Assembly (NCBI GenBank): GCA_025728545.1
Contig: JAOBJL010000001.1
Coordinates: 62,001-126,000 of the forward strand
From: Candidatus Lightella neohaematopini
Lineage (GTDB): Bacteria; Pseudomonadota; Gammaproteobacteria; Enterobacterales; Enterobacteriaceae
DNA: 64,000 nt
Reading direction: 5' to 3'
Shown here: in pieces, positions 19,362-28,471 of the stretch
How positions within the stretch are numbered: position 1 is the stretch's first letter
Layout of the letters: every line of letters begins with the position of its first letter
Program-made: the position numbers and the translations under genes
The notes under the pieces: model-generated
Seen by the model: only the letters and a program-made list of their open reading frames with translations
What the model was told of the DNA's origin: nothing
The model's database searches: none

Positions 19362-20120
19362 ATGAATACAAAACATAAAGCAAAAATTGCTAATACTTTT
19401 AGTAAGTCAGCTAATCATTATGATCAATATGCATATTTGCAACGTAAATGTGGTAATAAATTATGTAAATTATTAGGTACAGTTAATAAACAATACTTGT
19501 TAGATGCAGGATGTGGTACTGGATGGTTTAGTAAATATTGGAAATTATATAATAATAATGTGATTGCTTTAGATATTTCACCAGGAATGATTATGTATGC
19601 TAAAAAGAATAAATCAGCTCATATGTATTTATTAGGAGATATTGAACAATTACCACTAATGAATTCATCAATTGATATTATATATAGTAATTTAGCAGTA
19701 CAATGGTGTATTAATTTAGAATCAGTATTATTTGAATTTTTTAGAGTACTAAAACCAGGTGGTAGATTAGCTTTATCTACCCTAGCTAATGGTTCTCTTA
19801 TTGAATTAAAACAAGCGTGGAGTAAAATAGATAACGATATACACGTAAATGAATTTTTATCTATAAAAAATATATCTAGTATATTTAGTATTTACCGTCA
19901 TAACATTATTATAAGAACATATAAAATTTATCATAATAAATTATTAAACTTACTAAAAGAAATTAAAGGTGTTGGTGCTAATTATTTATACAGTAGAAAT
20001 ACGTTTGGATTAACTAGTAGTAATAAACTAAAACTATTAGAAAAATATTGGCCTAATAAAAATAATAAGTTATTATCATTAAGTTATCAAGTAGTTTATG
20101 GTATATTGTATTATGACTAA
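19362..20120 (+). CDS. bioC: Malonyl-ACP O-methyltransferase BioC
   Basis: SAM-dependent methyltransferase that masks malonyl-ACP to start pimelate synthesis. Motif I is LDAGCGTGWFSKYW, followed by ALDISPGMIMYAK, GDIEQLPL, SNLAVQWC and VLKPGGRLALSTLANGS, all diagnostic for BioC. About 252 residues (E. coli 251). I prefer the ATG at 19362; a TTG at 19353, overlapping the bioF stop, is possible. The 3' end overlaps bioD. The partner esterase BioH is not in this window. Confidence 0.96.
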   Translation: MNTKHKAKIANTFSKSANHYDQYAYLQRKCGNKLCKLLGTVNKQYLLDAGCGTGWFSKYWKLYNNNVIALDISPGMIMYAKKNKSAHMYLLGDIEQLPLMNSSIDIIYSNLAVQWCINLESVLFEFFRVLKPGGRLALSTLANGSLIELKQAWSKIDNDIHVNEFLSIKNISSIFSIYRHNIIIRTYKIYHNKLLNLLKEIKGVGANYLYSRNTFGLTSSNKLKLLEKYWPNKNNKLLSLSYQVVYGILYYD

Positions 20121-20802
20121 AATATTTTTTGTTACTGGTACTGATACTAATGTTGGTAAAACTATCGTATCCTGTGCTTTATTAAATCAGGCTAATAAAT
20201 ATGGTTATAATACTGTTGGTTATAAACCAATAGCTACAAAAGATATTACTAAGGATAATAAATTATGTAATAGTGATATATCACTTTTATCTTATTATAG
20301 TAATATAAAATTAAAAAATAATATTATTAACCCATTTTCATTTAATATTTGTACTTCACCAAATATAGCAAGTTATATTGAAAAAACAGAAATTAATTTA
20401 AATGAAATATCTAATAATTTAAAAATAATAATTAATTTAGCTAATTTTATAATAATAGAAGGTGCTGGTGGTTGGTTAACACCTATTAACGATAATTTAG
20501 ATTATAGTGATTGGGTAGCTAGTCAACAATTATCTATAATTATGGTTGTTAAGATTAAATTGGGTTGTATTAATCATGCATTATTAACTAATTTAGCAAT
20601 TAAAACTAAAAAATTAAATTTAGTTGGTTGGATTGCTAATTGCATGTTAGATATTCCATTTAAAATGGAATATGTAAATGTAATTAAAAATAGATTATCC
20701 GCCCCACTAATAGGGATAATACCTAAATTGGTAGGAAATGAAAAAAATAAACCTAATATAGCAAGTAATTTTTTAGATAATATAAAAACTACAATGTTAT
20801 AA
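20113..20802 (+). CDS. bioD: Dethiobiotin synthetase BioD
   Basis: ATP-dependent carboxylase closing the ureido ring of dethiobiotin. The P-loop FFVTGTDTNVGKTIVSC is near the N-terminus, followed by GYKPIAT, IIEGAGGWLTPI, DWVASQQL and KLGCINHALLT. About 229 residues. The start is the ATG at 20113, which matches the family start (MTKIFFVTGTD) and overlaps the bioC end by 8 bases; an earlier ATG at 20098 is less likely. It ends the bioBFCD run and overlaps the convergent lysS by 6 bases. Confidence 0.97.
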   Translation: MTKIFFVTGTDTNVGKTIVSCALLNQANKYGYNTVGYKPIATKDITKDNKLCNSDISLLSYYSNIKLKNNIINPFSFNICTSPNIASYIEKTEINLNEISNNLKIIINLANFIIIEGAGGWLTPINDNLDYSDWVASQQLSIIMVVKIKLGCINHALLTNLAIKTKKLNLVGWIANCMLDIPFKMEYVNVIKNRLSAPLIGIIPKLVGNEKNKPNIASNFLDNIKTTML

Positions 20803-22260
20803 TTTTTTTCTTAATGTTGGAAATAAAATAACATCACGTATACTTTTACTATTAGTAAGTAACATAATTAATCTATCAATACCTATACCTAAACCAGCAG
20901 TCGGGGGTAGTCCGTGTTCTAAAGCAACAATATAATCTTGATTATTATAATAATTTTCACTACTAATTAAATTTTGTTGAGTAAAACGAATGCTTTGTTC
21001 TTCAGCATCATTTAATTCAGAAAATCCATTACTAATTTCATAACCGCCAATAAATAACTCAAATCGATCGGTTATATTAGAATTATCATCATTTCTTCTT
21101 GCTAAAGGTGAAACCTCAATTGGATAATCAGTAATAAATATTGGCTCAATTAAATTATGAGTAACTTTTTTATCAAAAATTTCTGATTGAATATGTCCTA
21201 TACTCCAATTTTTATGTACTTTAATATTAATTGATTTAGCTAATTGAGTAATTAAATTTAAATCTTCTAAACTATTAATATCAATATTTTGGTAATAACA
21301 AATTGCATCTTTCATAGACATTCTAGTAAATGGTTTGCTAATATTGATATATTTTTGATTTAAAAATATTTTTTGATCACCAAAAATAGTAATAGCTAAT
21401 GTACGTATTAACTCTTCTAATAAGAATATTAAATCATTATAATTTGCATAAGCCATATATAATTCCAACATAGTAAATTCTGGATTATGATAAGGGGATA
21501 ATCCTTCATTACGAAAATTTTTACCAATTTCAAATACTTTTTCAAAACCACCAATTATTAGTTGTTTTAAATACAACTCTGGAGCAATACGTAAATACAT
21601 TTTAGTGTGTAATTTATTATGATATGTAATAAATGGTCTAGCAATTGCTCCACCAGAATTAACTTGTAGAATTGGTGTTTCTACTTCAATAAAATTACGT
21701 TTTATCATAAAATCACGAATTTTCGTTATTATTAATGATCTATCATGAAATAATTTACAAACTTTATCATTTATAATAAGATCTAAATATCGTTGACGAT
21801 AACATTTATCTCGACTAGATAAACCATGAAATTTACTAGGTAATGGTCTTATTGCTTTAGTTAATAAGATAATACTTTTACATTTTATCGACAATTCTCC
21901 ACTATTAGTTTTAAATAAAATACCTTCTACACCAATAATATCTCCTAAATCAAAATCTTTAAATAATTTATATTGTTCATGTGATATATTACTATAGGCT
22001 ACATAAATTTGTATTTTTCCTTTAGTGTCCTTAATTATAACAAAGGATGCTTTACCCATAACACGTTTATTTATTATTCTACCAGTAATTTTTACATAAA
22101 TATTAAGTTCTTCTAACTCATTACGAGTTTTATTTAAATAATTCTTATATAAAATAGTAGAATATGTATTATGTTTAAAATTATTTGGAAATACTATTTT
22201 AAATTTTCTTCTTAAATTATTTAATTTATTCTTACGAATTAAGTACTCTGATTCTTTCAT
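20797..22260 (-). CDS. lysS: Lysyl-tRNA synthetase LysS (class II)
   Basis: Charges tRNA-Lys. It has 487 residues (E. coli 505). The N-terminal OB-fold anticodon-binding domain includes GRIINKRVMGKASFVIIKD. Class II motif 2 is FRNEGLSPYHNPEFTMLE, and motif 3 is GLGIGIDRLIMLLTN. RYLDLIIND and FEIGKNF are also typical. It starts 1 base after the prfB stop, so prfB-lysS is an operon as in E. coli. Confidence 0.98.
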   Translation of the reverse strand: MKESEYLIRKNKLNNLRRKFKIVFPNNFKHNTYSTILYKNYLNKTRNELEELNIYVKITGRIINKRVMGKASFVIIKDTKGKIQIYVAYSNISHEQYKLFKDFDLGDIIGVEGILFKTNSGELSIKCKSIILLTKAIRPLPSKFHGLSSRDKCYRQRYLDLIINDKVCKLFHDRSLIITKIRDFMIKRNFIEVETPILQVNSGGAIARPFITYHNKLHTKMYLRIAPELYLKQLIIGGFEKVFEIGKNFRNEGLSPYHNPEFTMLELYMAYANYNDLIFLLEELIRTLAITIFGDQKIFLNQKYINISKPFTRMSMKDAICYYQNIDINSLEDLNLITQLAKSINIKVHKNWSIGHIQSEIFDKKVTHNLIEPIFITDYPIEVSPLARRNDDNSNITDRFELFIGGYEISNGFSELNDAEEQSIRFTQQNLISSENYYNNQDYIVALEHGLPPTAGLGIGIDRLIMLLTNSKSIRDVILFPTLRKKL

Positions 22261-22261
22261 A

Positions 22262-23356
22262 TTATAAACCTGCTTTAAGACTAGCTTTAATAAATTTATC
22301 TAAATTTCCATTTAATACATATTGCACATTACGTATTTCTAAACCAGTACGCATATCCTTAATTAAGGAATTATCTATAACATAAGAACGAATATGATTC
22401 CCCCAATTAATTTTTAATTTATTATTTTCTAAATGTTGTTGTTTTATATATTGTTTTTTAATTTCTAACTGATAAAGTTTTATCTTTAATTGTTTTAATG
22501 CTTGTAATTTATTTTTATATTGAGATCTACTATTTTGACATTGTACAACAATTTTTGTTGGTAAATGTGTAATACGTACTGCCGACTCAGTTTTATTTAC
22601 ATGTTGTCCACCAGCTCCAGAAGAACGATATACATCAATTTTTAAATCAGTTTTATTTAATATTATATTAGTATTAAGATAAATATCAGGATATACAAAT
22701 AAAGAACTAAAGGAAGTATGTCTACGTTTACTAGAACTAATAGGATTTTGTCTAACCAGACGATGTATTCCAGTTTCAGTACGTAGCCATCCATACGCAT
22801 ATCTACCAATTATTTTAATAGTAACTGATTTAATACCACGTTTTTCTCCTAACATTTCATAAATAATATTAGTTTTAAATTTATGTAATTCTGCCCAACG
22901 TAAGTACATCTTAAGTAACATGCTAGCCCAATCTTGAGCTTCTATACCTCCAGATCCTGCTTGTATATCAACGTAACAATTAGCATAATCATATTTACCA
23001 GAAAATATTTGGTTAAATTCAAATATATTTAATTTATTACTAATAATATTTAACTCATTTTTTATCTCATTAATTATTTTATCGTTATACTGATTATAAA
23101 ATAATTTTATTAGTTCTATGATATCATCTAATTGATTAGTAAAATTGCTAATTATATCAATATCATAGCATAATGTATTATATTTTTTTGTTAGCTCTAT
23201 TATTAGGCTTCTATTAAATTTATTAGACAAATTTAACTTTTTATTAATTTTATTTAATTCCTGTTTTTTGAAAAAAAAATTAGTACTTAGTTTTAACATA
23301 TCTATTTTTTTTTTAATATCATATGCGTAATTAAGCATAGTATTTATTTTAGACAT
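22262..23356 (-). CDS. prfB: Peptide chain release factor 2 (PrfB) with altered codon-recognition motif and no programmed frameshift
   Basis: Terminates translation at UAA and UGA. It has 364 residues, full length. The catalytic GGQ motif is intact (SGAGGQHVNKTESAVRITH), as are FSGKYDYANCYVDIQAGSGGIEAQDW and YGWLRTETGIHRLVR. The tripeptide that reads the stop codon, SPF in normal RF2, is NPI here (codons at 22739-22747: AAT CCT ATT), with flanking SSSKRRHTSF. The N-terminus is one continuous frame through the site where E. coli RF2 has its in-frame UGA and +1 frameshift (MLKLSTNFFFKK here), so that autoregulatory switch is gone. It is upstream of lysS. Confidence 0.96.
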   Translation of the reverse strand: MSKINTMLNYAYDIKKKIDMLKLSTNFFFKKQELNKINKKLNLSNKFNRSLIIELTKKYNTLCYDIDIISNFTNQLDDIIELIKLFYNQYNDKIINEIKNELNIISNKLNIFEFNQIFSGKYDYANCYVDIQAGSGGIEAQDWASMLLKMYLRWAELHKFKTNIIYEMLGEKRGIKSVTIKIIGRYAYGWLRTETGIHRLVRQNPISSSKRRHTSFSSLFVYPDIYLNTNIILNKTDLKIDVYRSSGAGGQHVNKTESAVRITHLPTKIVVQCQNSRSQYKNKLQALKQLKIKLYQLEIKKQYIKQQHLENNKLKINWGNHIRSYVIDNSLIKDMRTGLEIRNVQYVLNGNLDKFIKASLKAGL

Positions 23357-23736
23357 AATACTTCTTAATTATAAATTAGTTATATGGAAAATTATGATAT
23401 TTATTTAGTAAATACTTAAACATAAAAATTGTAACATATATTACAACATAAAATAATTTACTAATTTTTTAACTATAAAAAATAATAAAGTAATTTAAAT
23501 ACTTAACAATTTTAACTATATTAAACATAATTATAACTAATAACATTTTTAAAATACTTATTAATTAACTTATTTTTTAGATTACTGTTATAATATTTAC
23601 TTATAATAAGTAGTATAAATAGTGAAATCAATAAATAATGTTTTATAGCATAAAGTATTAGAATTAAATAATACTTTAATCTTAATACGAAATATAATTT
23701 ATTTTTAATAAAATTAATTAAAAAATTATTTAATAT
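23357..23736. other. 380-base intergenic stretch, nothing recognised
   Basis: Lies between prfB and gshA. Extremely AT-rich, with stops in every frame. I see no tRNA-like or GC-rich structured element and no alignable gene remnant. It presumably holds the prfB-lysS promoter. Confidence 0.6.
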
Positions 23737-25317
23737 TTATAGATTATATTTTTTATTTAATTGAATTAAATAATTACTAAAGCTAATATTATTGTTATTT
23801 TCTAAATAGTATTGTCTTCTCCAAGATAATTTATTTTCATATTGAAAATTAGCTTTTTTTAAAATTGTTAATGGTTGTTGATTTAAGTAATATGCATAAC
23901 TATTTGCTAACATTAAACCTAATTTATTCATATTAAATATAATTAATTTATCTAGTAGATAAGAAGATATAGTTAAATTTGGATTAATAAAAGAATTAAT
24001 AATTTTATTACACATATATTGATATGAAAAACCATCATAATTACTATCCAATATTTTAGCTATTAATAATAAATTATTTAGTAATAATTTACCAAAATCA
24101 GCTATAGATAATTTAATGATATTCTTTTTAAGAAATATATTAATACTAAGTTCTGGTTTTCTTCCTTCTAAAATAATTTTATTCCAATTTCTATTAATGT
24201 AGAATAACTCATTTTTACTAATTTCTGGTGATTCTAAAAGAATACACCAAATTAAAAATACATCTAAAAATAATATCTGTTCTTTACTAATACCAACAGG
24301 AGAAAATGGATTAATATCTAATGACCTAATTTCAATATATTCAATTCCTCTTTTATTAAGAGCATCTAATAATAATTCATTATTTGATAAGATACATTTT
24401 GGTCTAATTTGTAAATATAATTCATTTTCTGTTTGTAATATATTAGTATTTAACTGTAAATAATGATTATTATTAAACATACCTATTTTTTGATAATCTA
24501 AACATGGTGTATTTATAATCTTTTTTAATGTATTTGTATAATCTTTTAAGCTATTAAAATTAATAGTAAAATCATTTATATTATTATGATTTATATAACC
24601 TAATGTACTTAATCTTAAAGAAGTTGCGTATGGTAAATATTGTAATGTTGAATTTACACTACGTAACGGTAAATTAGTATTCTTATTCCTTAAGAAAGAA
24701 CTACAAATAGCTGGAGAAGCACCAAATAAATATGGAATAACCCAACCAAATCTATAGTAATTTCTAATTATTTTTAAATAACCAATAGATGCTGTTGTTT
24801 GTTTGTTATCTACATCAATTATATTACTATATGATTGCCAAAAAGTTAATGGTAAAGAAAAATTATAATGAACTCCAGTAATAATTTGCATTAAACTACC
24901 ATAACGATACATTAAACCTTTTCTATATAAAGTTTTCATTAACCCTATATTAGAATTACCATATTTAGCTATTCTAATAAATTTACTATTATTAATATAA
25001 CAAGGCATACTCATTGGCCATAATAATTCAGATTCTAAATTATTAACAACATATTTATGCAAATCATACAATATCATAAATATATAATTAATATTACTAT
25101 GTGCTGGAGTAATGAACTCTAATTGAGATTCTGAAAAATCAGTAGTAATCCATTTATGAGTTAACGCAGAACCAAATTTATAATGATGATTAGTATTAGC
25201 TATATTCCCATGAATATCTATTCGTAGAGCCTCTCGTTCAATACCACGACAAATACCATTAATAACTTTTGGATTATTTTTTAACCAAGTTAAATTTTTT
25301 GATATGTTAAAAATCAA
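23737..25317 (-). CDS. gshA: Glutamate-cysteine ligase GshA
   Basis: First enzyme of glutathione synthesis. It has 526 residues (E. coli 518). Family segments are clear: ICRGIEREALRIDIHGNIA near the N-terminus, LTHKWITTDFSESQLEFITP, LWPMSMPCYI, TGVHYNFSLPL and GIEYIEIRSLDINPFSPVGI. It lies next to the tRNA-Arg/tRNA-Ser pair, csrA and alaS, a compressed version of the E. coli alaS-csrA-serV-argVYZQ-gshA region. Confidence 0.97.
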   Translation of the reverse strand: MIFNISKNLTWLKNNPKVINGICRGIEREALRIDIHGNIANTNHHYKFGSALTHKWITTDFSESQLEFITPAHSNINYIFMILYDLHKYVVNNLESELLWPMSMPCYINNSKFIRIAKYGNSNIGLMKTLYRKGLMYRYGSLMQIITGVHYNFSLPLTFWQSYSNIIDVDNKQTTASIGYLKIIRNYYRFGWVIPYLFGASPAICSSFLRNKNTNLPLRSVNSTLQYLPYATSLRLSTLGYINHNNINDFTINFNSLKDYTNTLKKIINTPCLDYQKIGMFNNNHYLQLNTNILQTENELYLQIRPKCILSNNELLLDALNKRGIEYIEIRSLDINPFSPVGISKEQILFLDVFLIWCILLESPEISKNELFYINRNWNKIILEGRKPELSINIFLKKNIIKLSIADFGKLLLNNLLLIAKILDSNYDGFSYQYMCNKIINSFINPNLTISSYLLDKLIIFNMNKLGLMLANSYAYYLNQQPLTILKKANFQYENKLSWRRQYYLENNNNISFSNYLIQLNKKYNL

Positions 25318-25338
25318 TTTATTTCCTATTAATCAATT

Positions 25339-25412
25339 TACATCCGGGAGGATTCGAACCTCCGACCGTCCGGTTCGTAGCCGGGTACTCTATCCAACTG
25401 AGCTACGGATGC
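25339..25412 (-). tRNA. tRNA-Arg (ACG)
   Basis: A 74-nt cloverleaf. The acceptor GCATCCG pairs with CGGATGT, leaving a G-U at the first pair. The anticodon loop CTACGAA gives ACG, which needs A34 deamination by TadA to read CGN codons. The T loop is TTCGAAT. It is nearly identical to E. coli argV/argY/argZ/argQ; only one copy remains here, next to tRNA-Ser. Confidence 0.95.
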
Positions 25413-25423
25413 AAAATAAAACT

Positions 25424-25510
25424 CGATGAGGGAGGGATTCGAACCCTCGATACAGATCACTATATACTCCCTTAGCAGGGGAGTGCCTTAATCCTCTCGG
25501 CCACCTCACC
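25424..25510 (-). tRNA. tRNA-Ser (GCU)
   Basis: An 87-nt class II tRNA with a long variable arm. The acceptor GGTGAGG pairs with CCTCATC with one G-U, and the discriminator is G. The anticodon loop CTGCTAA gives GCT, reading AGC/AGU. It matches E. coli serV, including its position between csrA and tRNA-Arg. The variable arm is AT-richer than in E. coli. Confidence 0.95.
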
Positions 25511-25573
25511 TAATTAATTATATAACGTAAATATATTAATAAATAGCTATTAAACTTATAATTTGTAAAAAAT

Positions 25574-25741
25574 TTATTTTTTTATCTTAAGACGTTGATA
25601 TACTTCTTTACGATGTACAGATATTTCCTTAGGTGCATTTATACCAATACGAACCTGATTACCTTTAATATTTAGTACAGTTATTGTAATGTTATCATTA
25701 ATAATTAAGGTTTCACCAATACGACGAGTTAAAATAAGCAT
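25574..25741 (-). CDS. csrA: Carbon storage regulator CsrA (small RNA-binding protein)
   Basis: Post-transcriptional regulator that binds GGA motifs in mRNA leaders. The 55-residue protein reads [16 protein letters not shown], then [18 protein letters not shown], then [13 protein letters not shown]. It matches E. coli CsrA (61) along nearly its whole length and keeps the RNA-contact residues near Leu4 and Arg44. Only the variable C-terminal tail is lost. ATG at 25741, TAA at 25574-25576. It lies between alaS and tRNA-Ser, exactly as in E. coli. Global regulators are usually lost in genomes this reduced, so its conservation is notable. Confidence 0.96.
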   Translation of the reverse strand: MLILTRRIGETLIINDNITITVLNIKGNQVRIGINAPKEISVHRKEVYQRLKIKK

Positions 25742-25823
25742 TACTTTATTATATCCTTTAAATATTTAATTATCACTAAAAACTATTAATATAAATTAAT
25801 ATAACAATATAAATACACTATTA

Positions 25824-28460
25824 TTATAATATTTTTTTATTAGATAATAACATATGTATATTACTTATAATACTAGGTAATAAATTAACATTATTAATCA
25901 CTATTTGAGATATATCTGAAGTACCACCACCTTTACCACCAACATGTTTAACTAAATAATTAATAATATTATTTGCTTGTATATATTTAATTATATTGTT
26001 AGATACACCAACTACTAAATAGATAGTATTATTTAATTTAGTAAATAATACAATAATTAATGAATTCAAATGTTTTTTTAATAATTTTACAATATTAATT
26101 AATGTATTAATGTTATTACAATTAATTTGTTCTACTAAAACATTCTTTTTATTTAAAAAACGTTTAATTTTATAACGTAAAAATTTTACTTGACTAGTAA
26201 TATATTCTTTTTCTAAACTAATAATATCTTGTTTTAGAGTTTTATAATTACTTATTAATGTTAATACTTGCTTAGATACTGATTGTATATTAGATTTAGT
26301 TAATCTAGAAATTTGTAGTACGGTGTTTTTTTGTTCTCTTAAAAAATTAAATGCAACCTCGTTAGTAATTGCTTCTAAACGTCTTACCCCTTTAGCAATA
26401 CCTAATTCGTTCTTAATGCAGAATAAATTAATATCCTTAGTAAATTTAACATGTGTACCTCCACAATATTCATGAGATATATTACCAATTTTAATACTTC
26501 TTAAATTATTAATACTTTTATACTTAATATTATTTAATGAAACTAAATTATATTTTCTATTATAACTATTAATATAGGTTATAATTGGTATATTCATTCT
26601 AATTTGTTGATTAATAAGATTTTCTATTTTTGATATATAACATTTTAATGAAATATTACTAATTACATCAAAACGTAAATAATATTCATTAATATATGAA
26701 CCATATTGCTTAATATATGTATTACTAATTTGTTTTAAGGCAGAATATAACATATGAGTAGTAGTATGATTTATACTAATTAAATTACGTCTTATGTGAT
26801 TAACTAGTGCTGTTACCTTCATACCAACTTCTAATTTACCATATTCTAGAATACCTTCATGAATAAATATATCACCACATTTTTTTGTATTAATAATATT
26901 AATCATAACATTAATTGATAGTATTTTTCCTTGATCACCTACTTGTCCTCCAGATTCACCATAAAATGGTGTTTGATCAAGAATAATATATATTTTATTA
27001 ATATTTTTATAATATATTTTATCAATATTTTGATTATTATATATTATTCCTTGCACAGTACTAAGACATTCAATACAATCATAACCAACAAACTTAGTAT
27101 TTTTATAATTATTTAGTAATGTATTAATATTAATTTTATTTTTATTTAATATTAAATTTTTTCTTACTTCTATTTCTTTTTTAAATTCCGATTCATCTAT
27201 TTTTATATCATTACTATCACATATATTTTTAATTATATCTATAGAAATACCGTAAGTATCATATAAATAAAATATCATTTTACCACTAAGTATATTGTTA
27301 TTTAATTTAGAGATTATTTTATTTACTAATTTTTTACCTTTATTTATAGTATTATTGTATTGTTGTTCTTCTTGTTTAAGTATATACATAATATTTTTTA
27401 AAGGAATAATGAAATTATTTATTTCTATTTTCATAACCTTAATTAATGGAATAACTAGTTTATAAAAAAATAAATATTTAATACCTAATTTTTTACCATA
27501 ATTTATTGCACGACGTATAATCTTTCTTAAAACATAACCTCTACCATTATTACTAGGAAATACACCATCACTTATAATAAATACGCAAGTACGTATATGA
27601 TCAGCTATTATATATAATTCTGAGCTGTAAAAACTTTTAATTTTTAATTTTTTTACAATAATAGTTAATAATAATTTAAATAAATCAATTTCATAGCAAG
27701 AATTAACACCTTGTAATACTGAAGCTATACGTTCTAAACCCATACCAGTATCAATAGAATTAATATTTAACGGTAAAAAAACATTATTATACTGTTTATT
27801 AAATTGTATAAATACTAAATTCCATAGTTCTAAAAAATTTTCATTATTTTCTATACTATTAAATATCTTTAAATAATTATCAATATTATCTTTACCTGAA
27901 TAATAAAAAATTTCTGTACATGGTCCGCATGGACCAAGTTGATCCATATACCAAAAATTATTAGAGTAATAAATTTCTTGTTCTTTATTACCTATTAATA
28001 CTAATTGTCTATTAGATAATCCTAATTTTAACCAACAACGTATTGTAAAAATATCATGTATATTTACTGTTACTAATAATTTATCTTTTGGTATCGCAAA
28101 TAATTTATTATCAGTTAATAATTGCCAAGCAAATTGAATAGCTTTAGATTTAGAATATCCACCAAAACTAAAATTACCTAACATTTCAAAAAATGTATGA
28201 TGTTGTTTAGTTCGTCCGATATTATTTAAATCATTATGTTTGCCACCAACTCTTACACATCTTTGTATAGTAACAACATTAGTGTATTTTGGTTGCTCTA
28301 TTCCAAGAAAAATATTTTTAAATTGATTCATTCCAGCATTAGTAAACATTAATGTTGAGTCATTCTTTGGTACTAATGAACTACTATCAAGTAATTGATG
28401 GTTATTATTTATAAAATAATTTAAAAAAATTTTACGAATTTCTGAACATGATTTATACAT
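25824..28460 (-). CDS. alaS: Alanyl-tRNA synthetase AlaS
   Basis: Class II synthetase charging tRNA-Ala. It has 878 residues, the full E. coli length. The catalytic part includes LVPKNDSTLMFTNAGMNQFK, RCVRVGGKHNDL, THHTFFEMLGNFSFG-like text and DTGMGLERIASVLQG. The editing domain keeps its zinc ligands, HTTTH and CGGTH, unlike LeuRS in the same window. The C-terminal C-Ala region with GGKGGGTSDISQI is also present. It is followed on the same strand by csrA. recA lies upstream with only 11 bases between, recX being lost. Confidence 0.98.
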   Translation of the reverse strand: MYKSCSEIRKIFLNYFINNNHQLLDSSSLVPKNDSTLMFTNAGMNQFKNIFLGIEQPKYTNVVTIQRCVRVGGKHNDLNNIGRTKQHHTFFEMLGNFSFGGYSKSKAIQFAWQLLTDNKLFAIPKDKLLVTVNIHDIFTIRCWLKLGLSNRQLVLIGNKEQEIYYSNNFWYMDQLGPCGPCTEIFYYSGKDNIDNYLKIFNSIENNENFLELWNLVFIQFNKQYNNVFLPLNINSIDTGMGLERIASVLQGVNSCYEIDLFKLLLTIIVKKLKIKSFYSSELYIIADHIRTCVFIISDGVFPSNNGRGYVLRKIIRRAINYGKKLGIKYLFFYKLVIPLIKVMKIEINNFIIPLKNIMYILKQEEQQYNNTINKGKKLVNKIISKLNNNILSGKMIFYLYDTYGISIDIIKNICDSNDIKIDESEFKKEIEVRKNLILNKNKININTLLNNYKNTKFVGYDCIECLSTVQGIIYNNQNIDKIYYKNINKIYIILDQTPFYGESGGQVGDQGKILSINVMINIINTKKCGDIFIHEGILEYGKLEVGMKVTALVNHIRRNLISINHTTTHMLYSALKQISNTYIKQYGSYINEYYLRFDVISNISLKCYISKIENLINQQIRMNIPIITYINSYNRKYNLVSLNNIKYKSINNLRSIKIGNISHEYCGGTHVKFTKDINLFCIKNELGIAKGVRRLEAITNEVAFNFLREQKNTVLQISRLTKSNIQSVSKQVLTLISNYKTLKQDIISLEKEYITSQVKFLRYKIKRFLNKKNVLVEQINCNNINTLINIVKLLKKHLNSLIIVLFTKLNNTIYLVVGVSNNIIKYIQANNIINYLVKHVGGKGGGTSDISQIVINNVNLLPSIISNIHMLLSNKKIL

Positions 28461-28471
28461 TATTACACCAA

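Noticed and set aside
26931..27116. 61-codon plus-strand frame inside alaS
   Set aside because: Shadow of alaS, with low-complexity Ile/Asn content.
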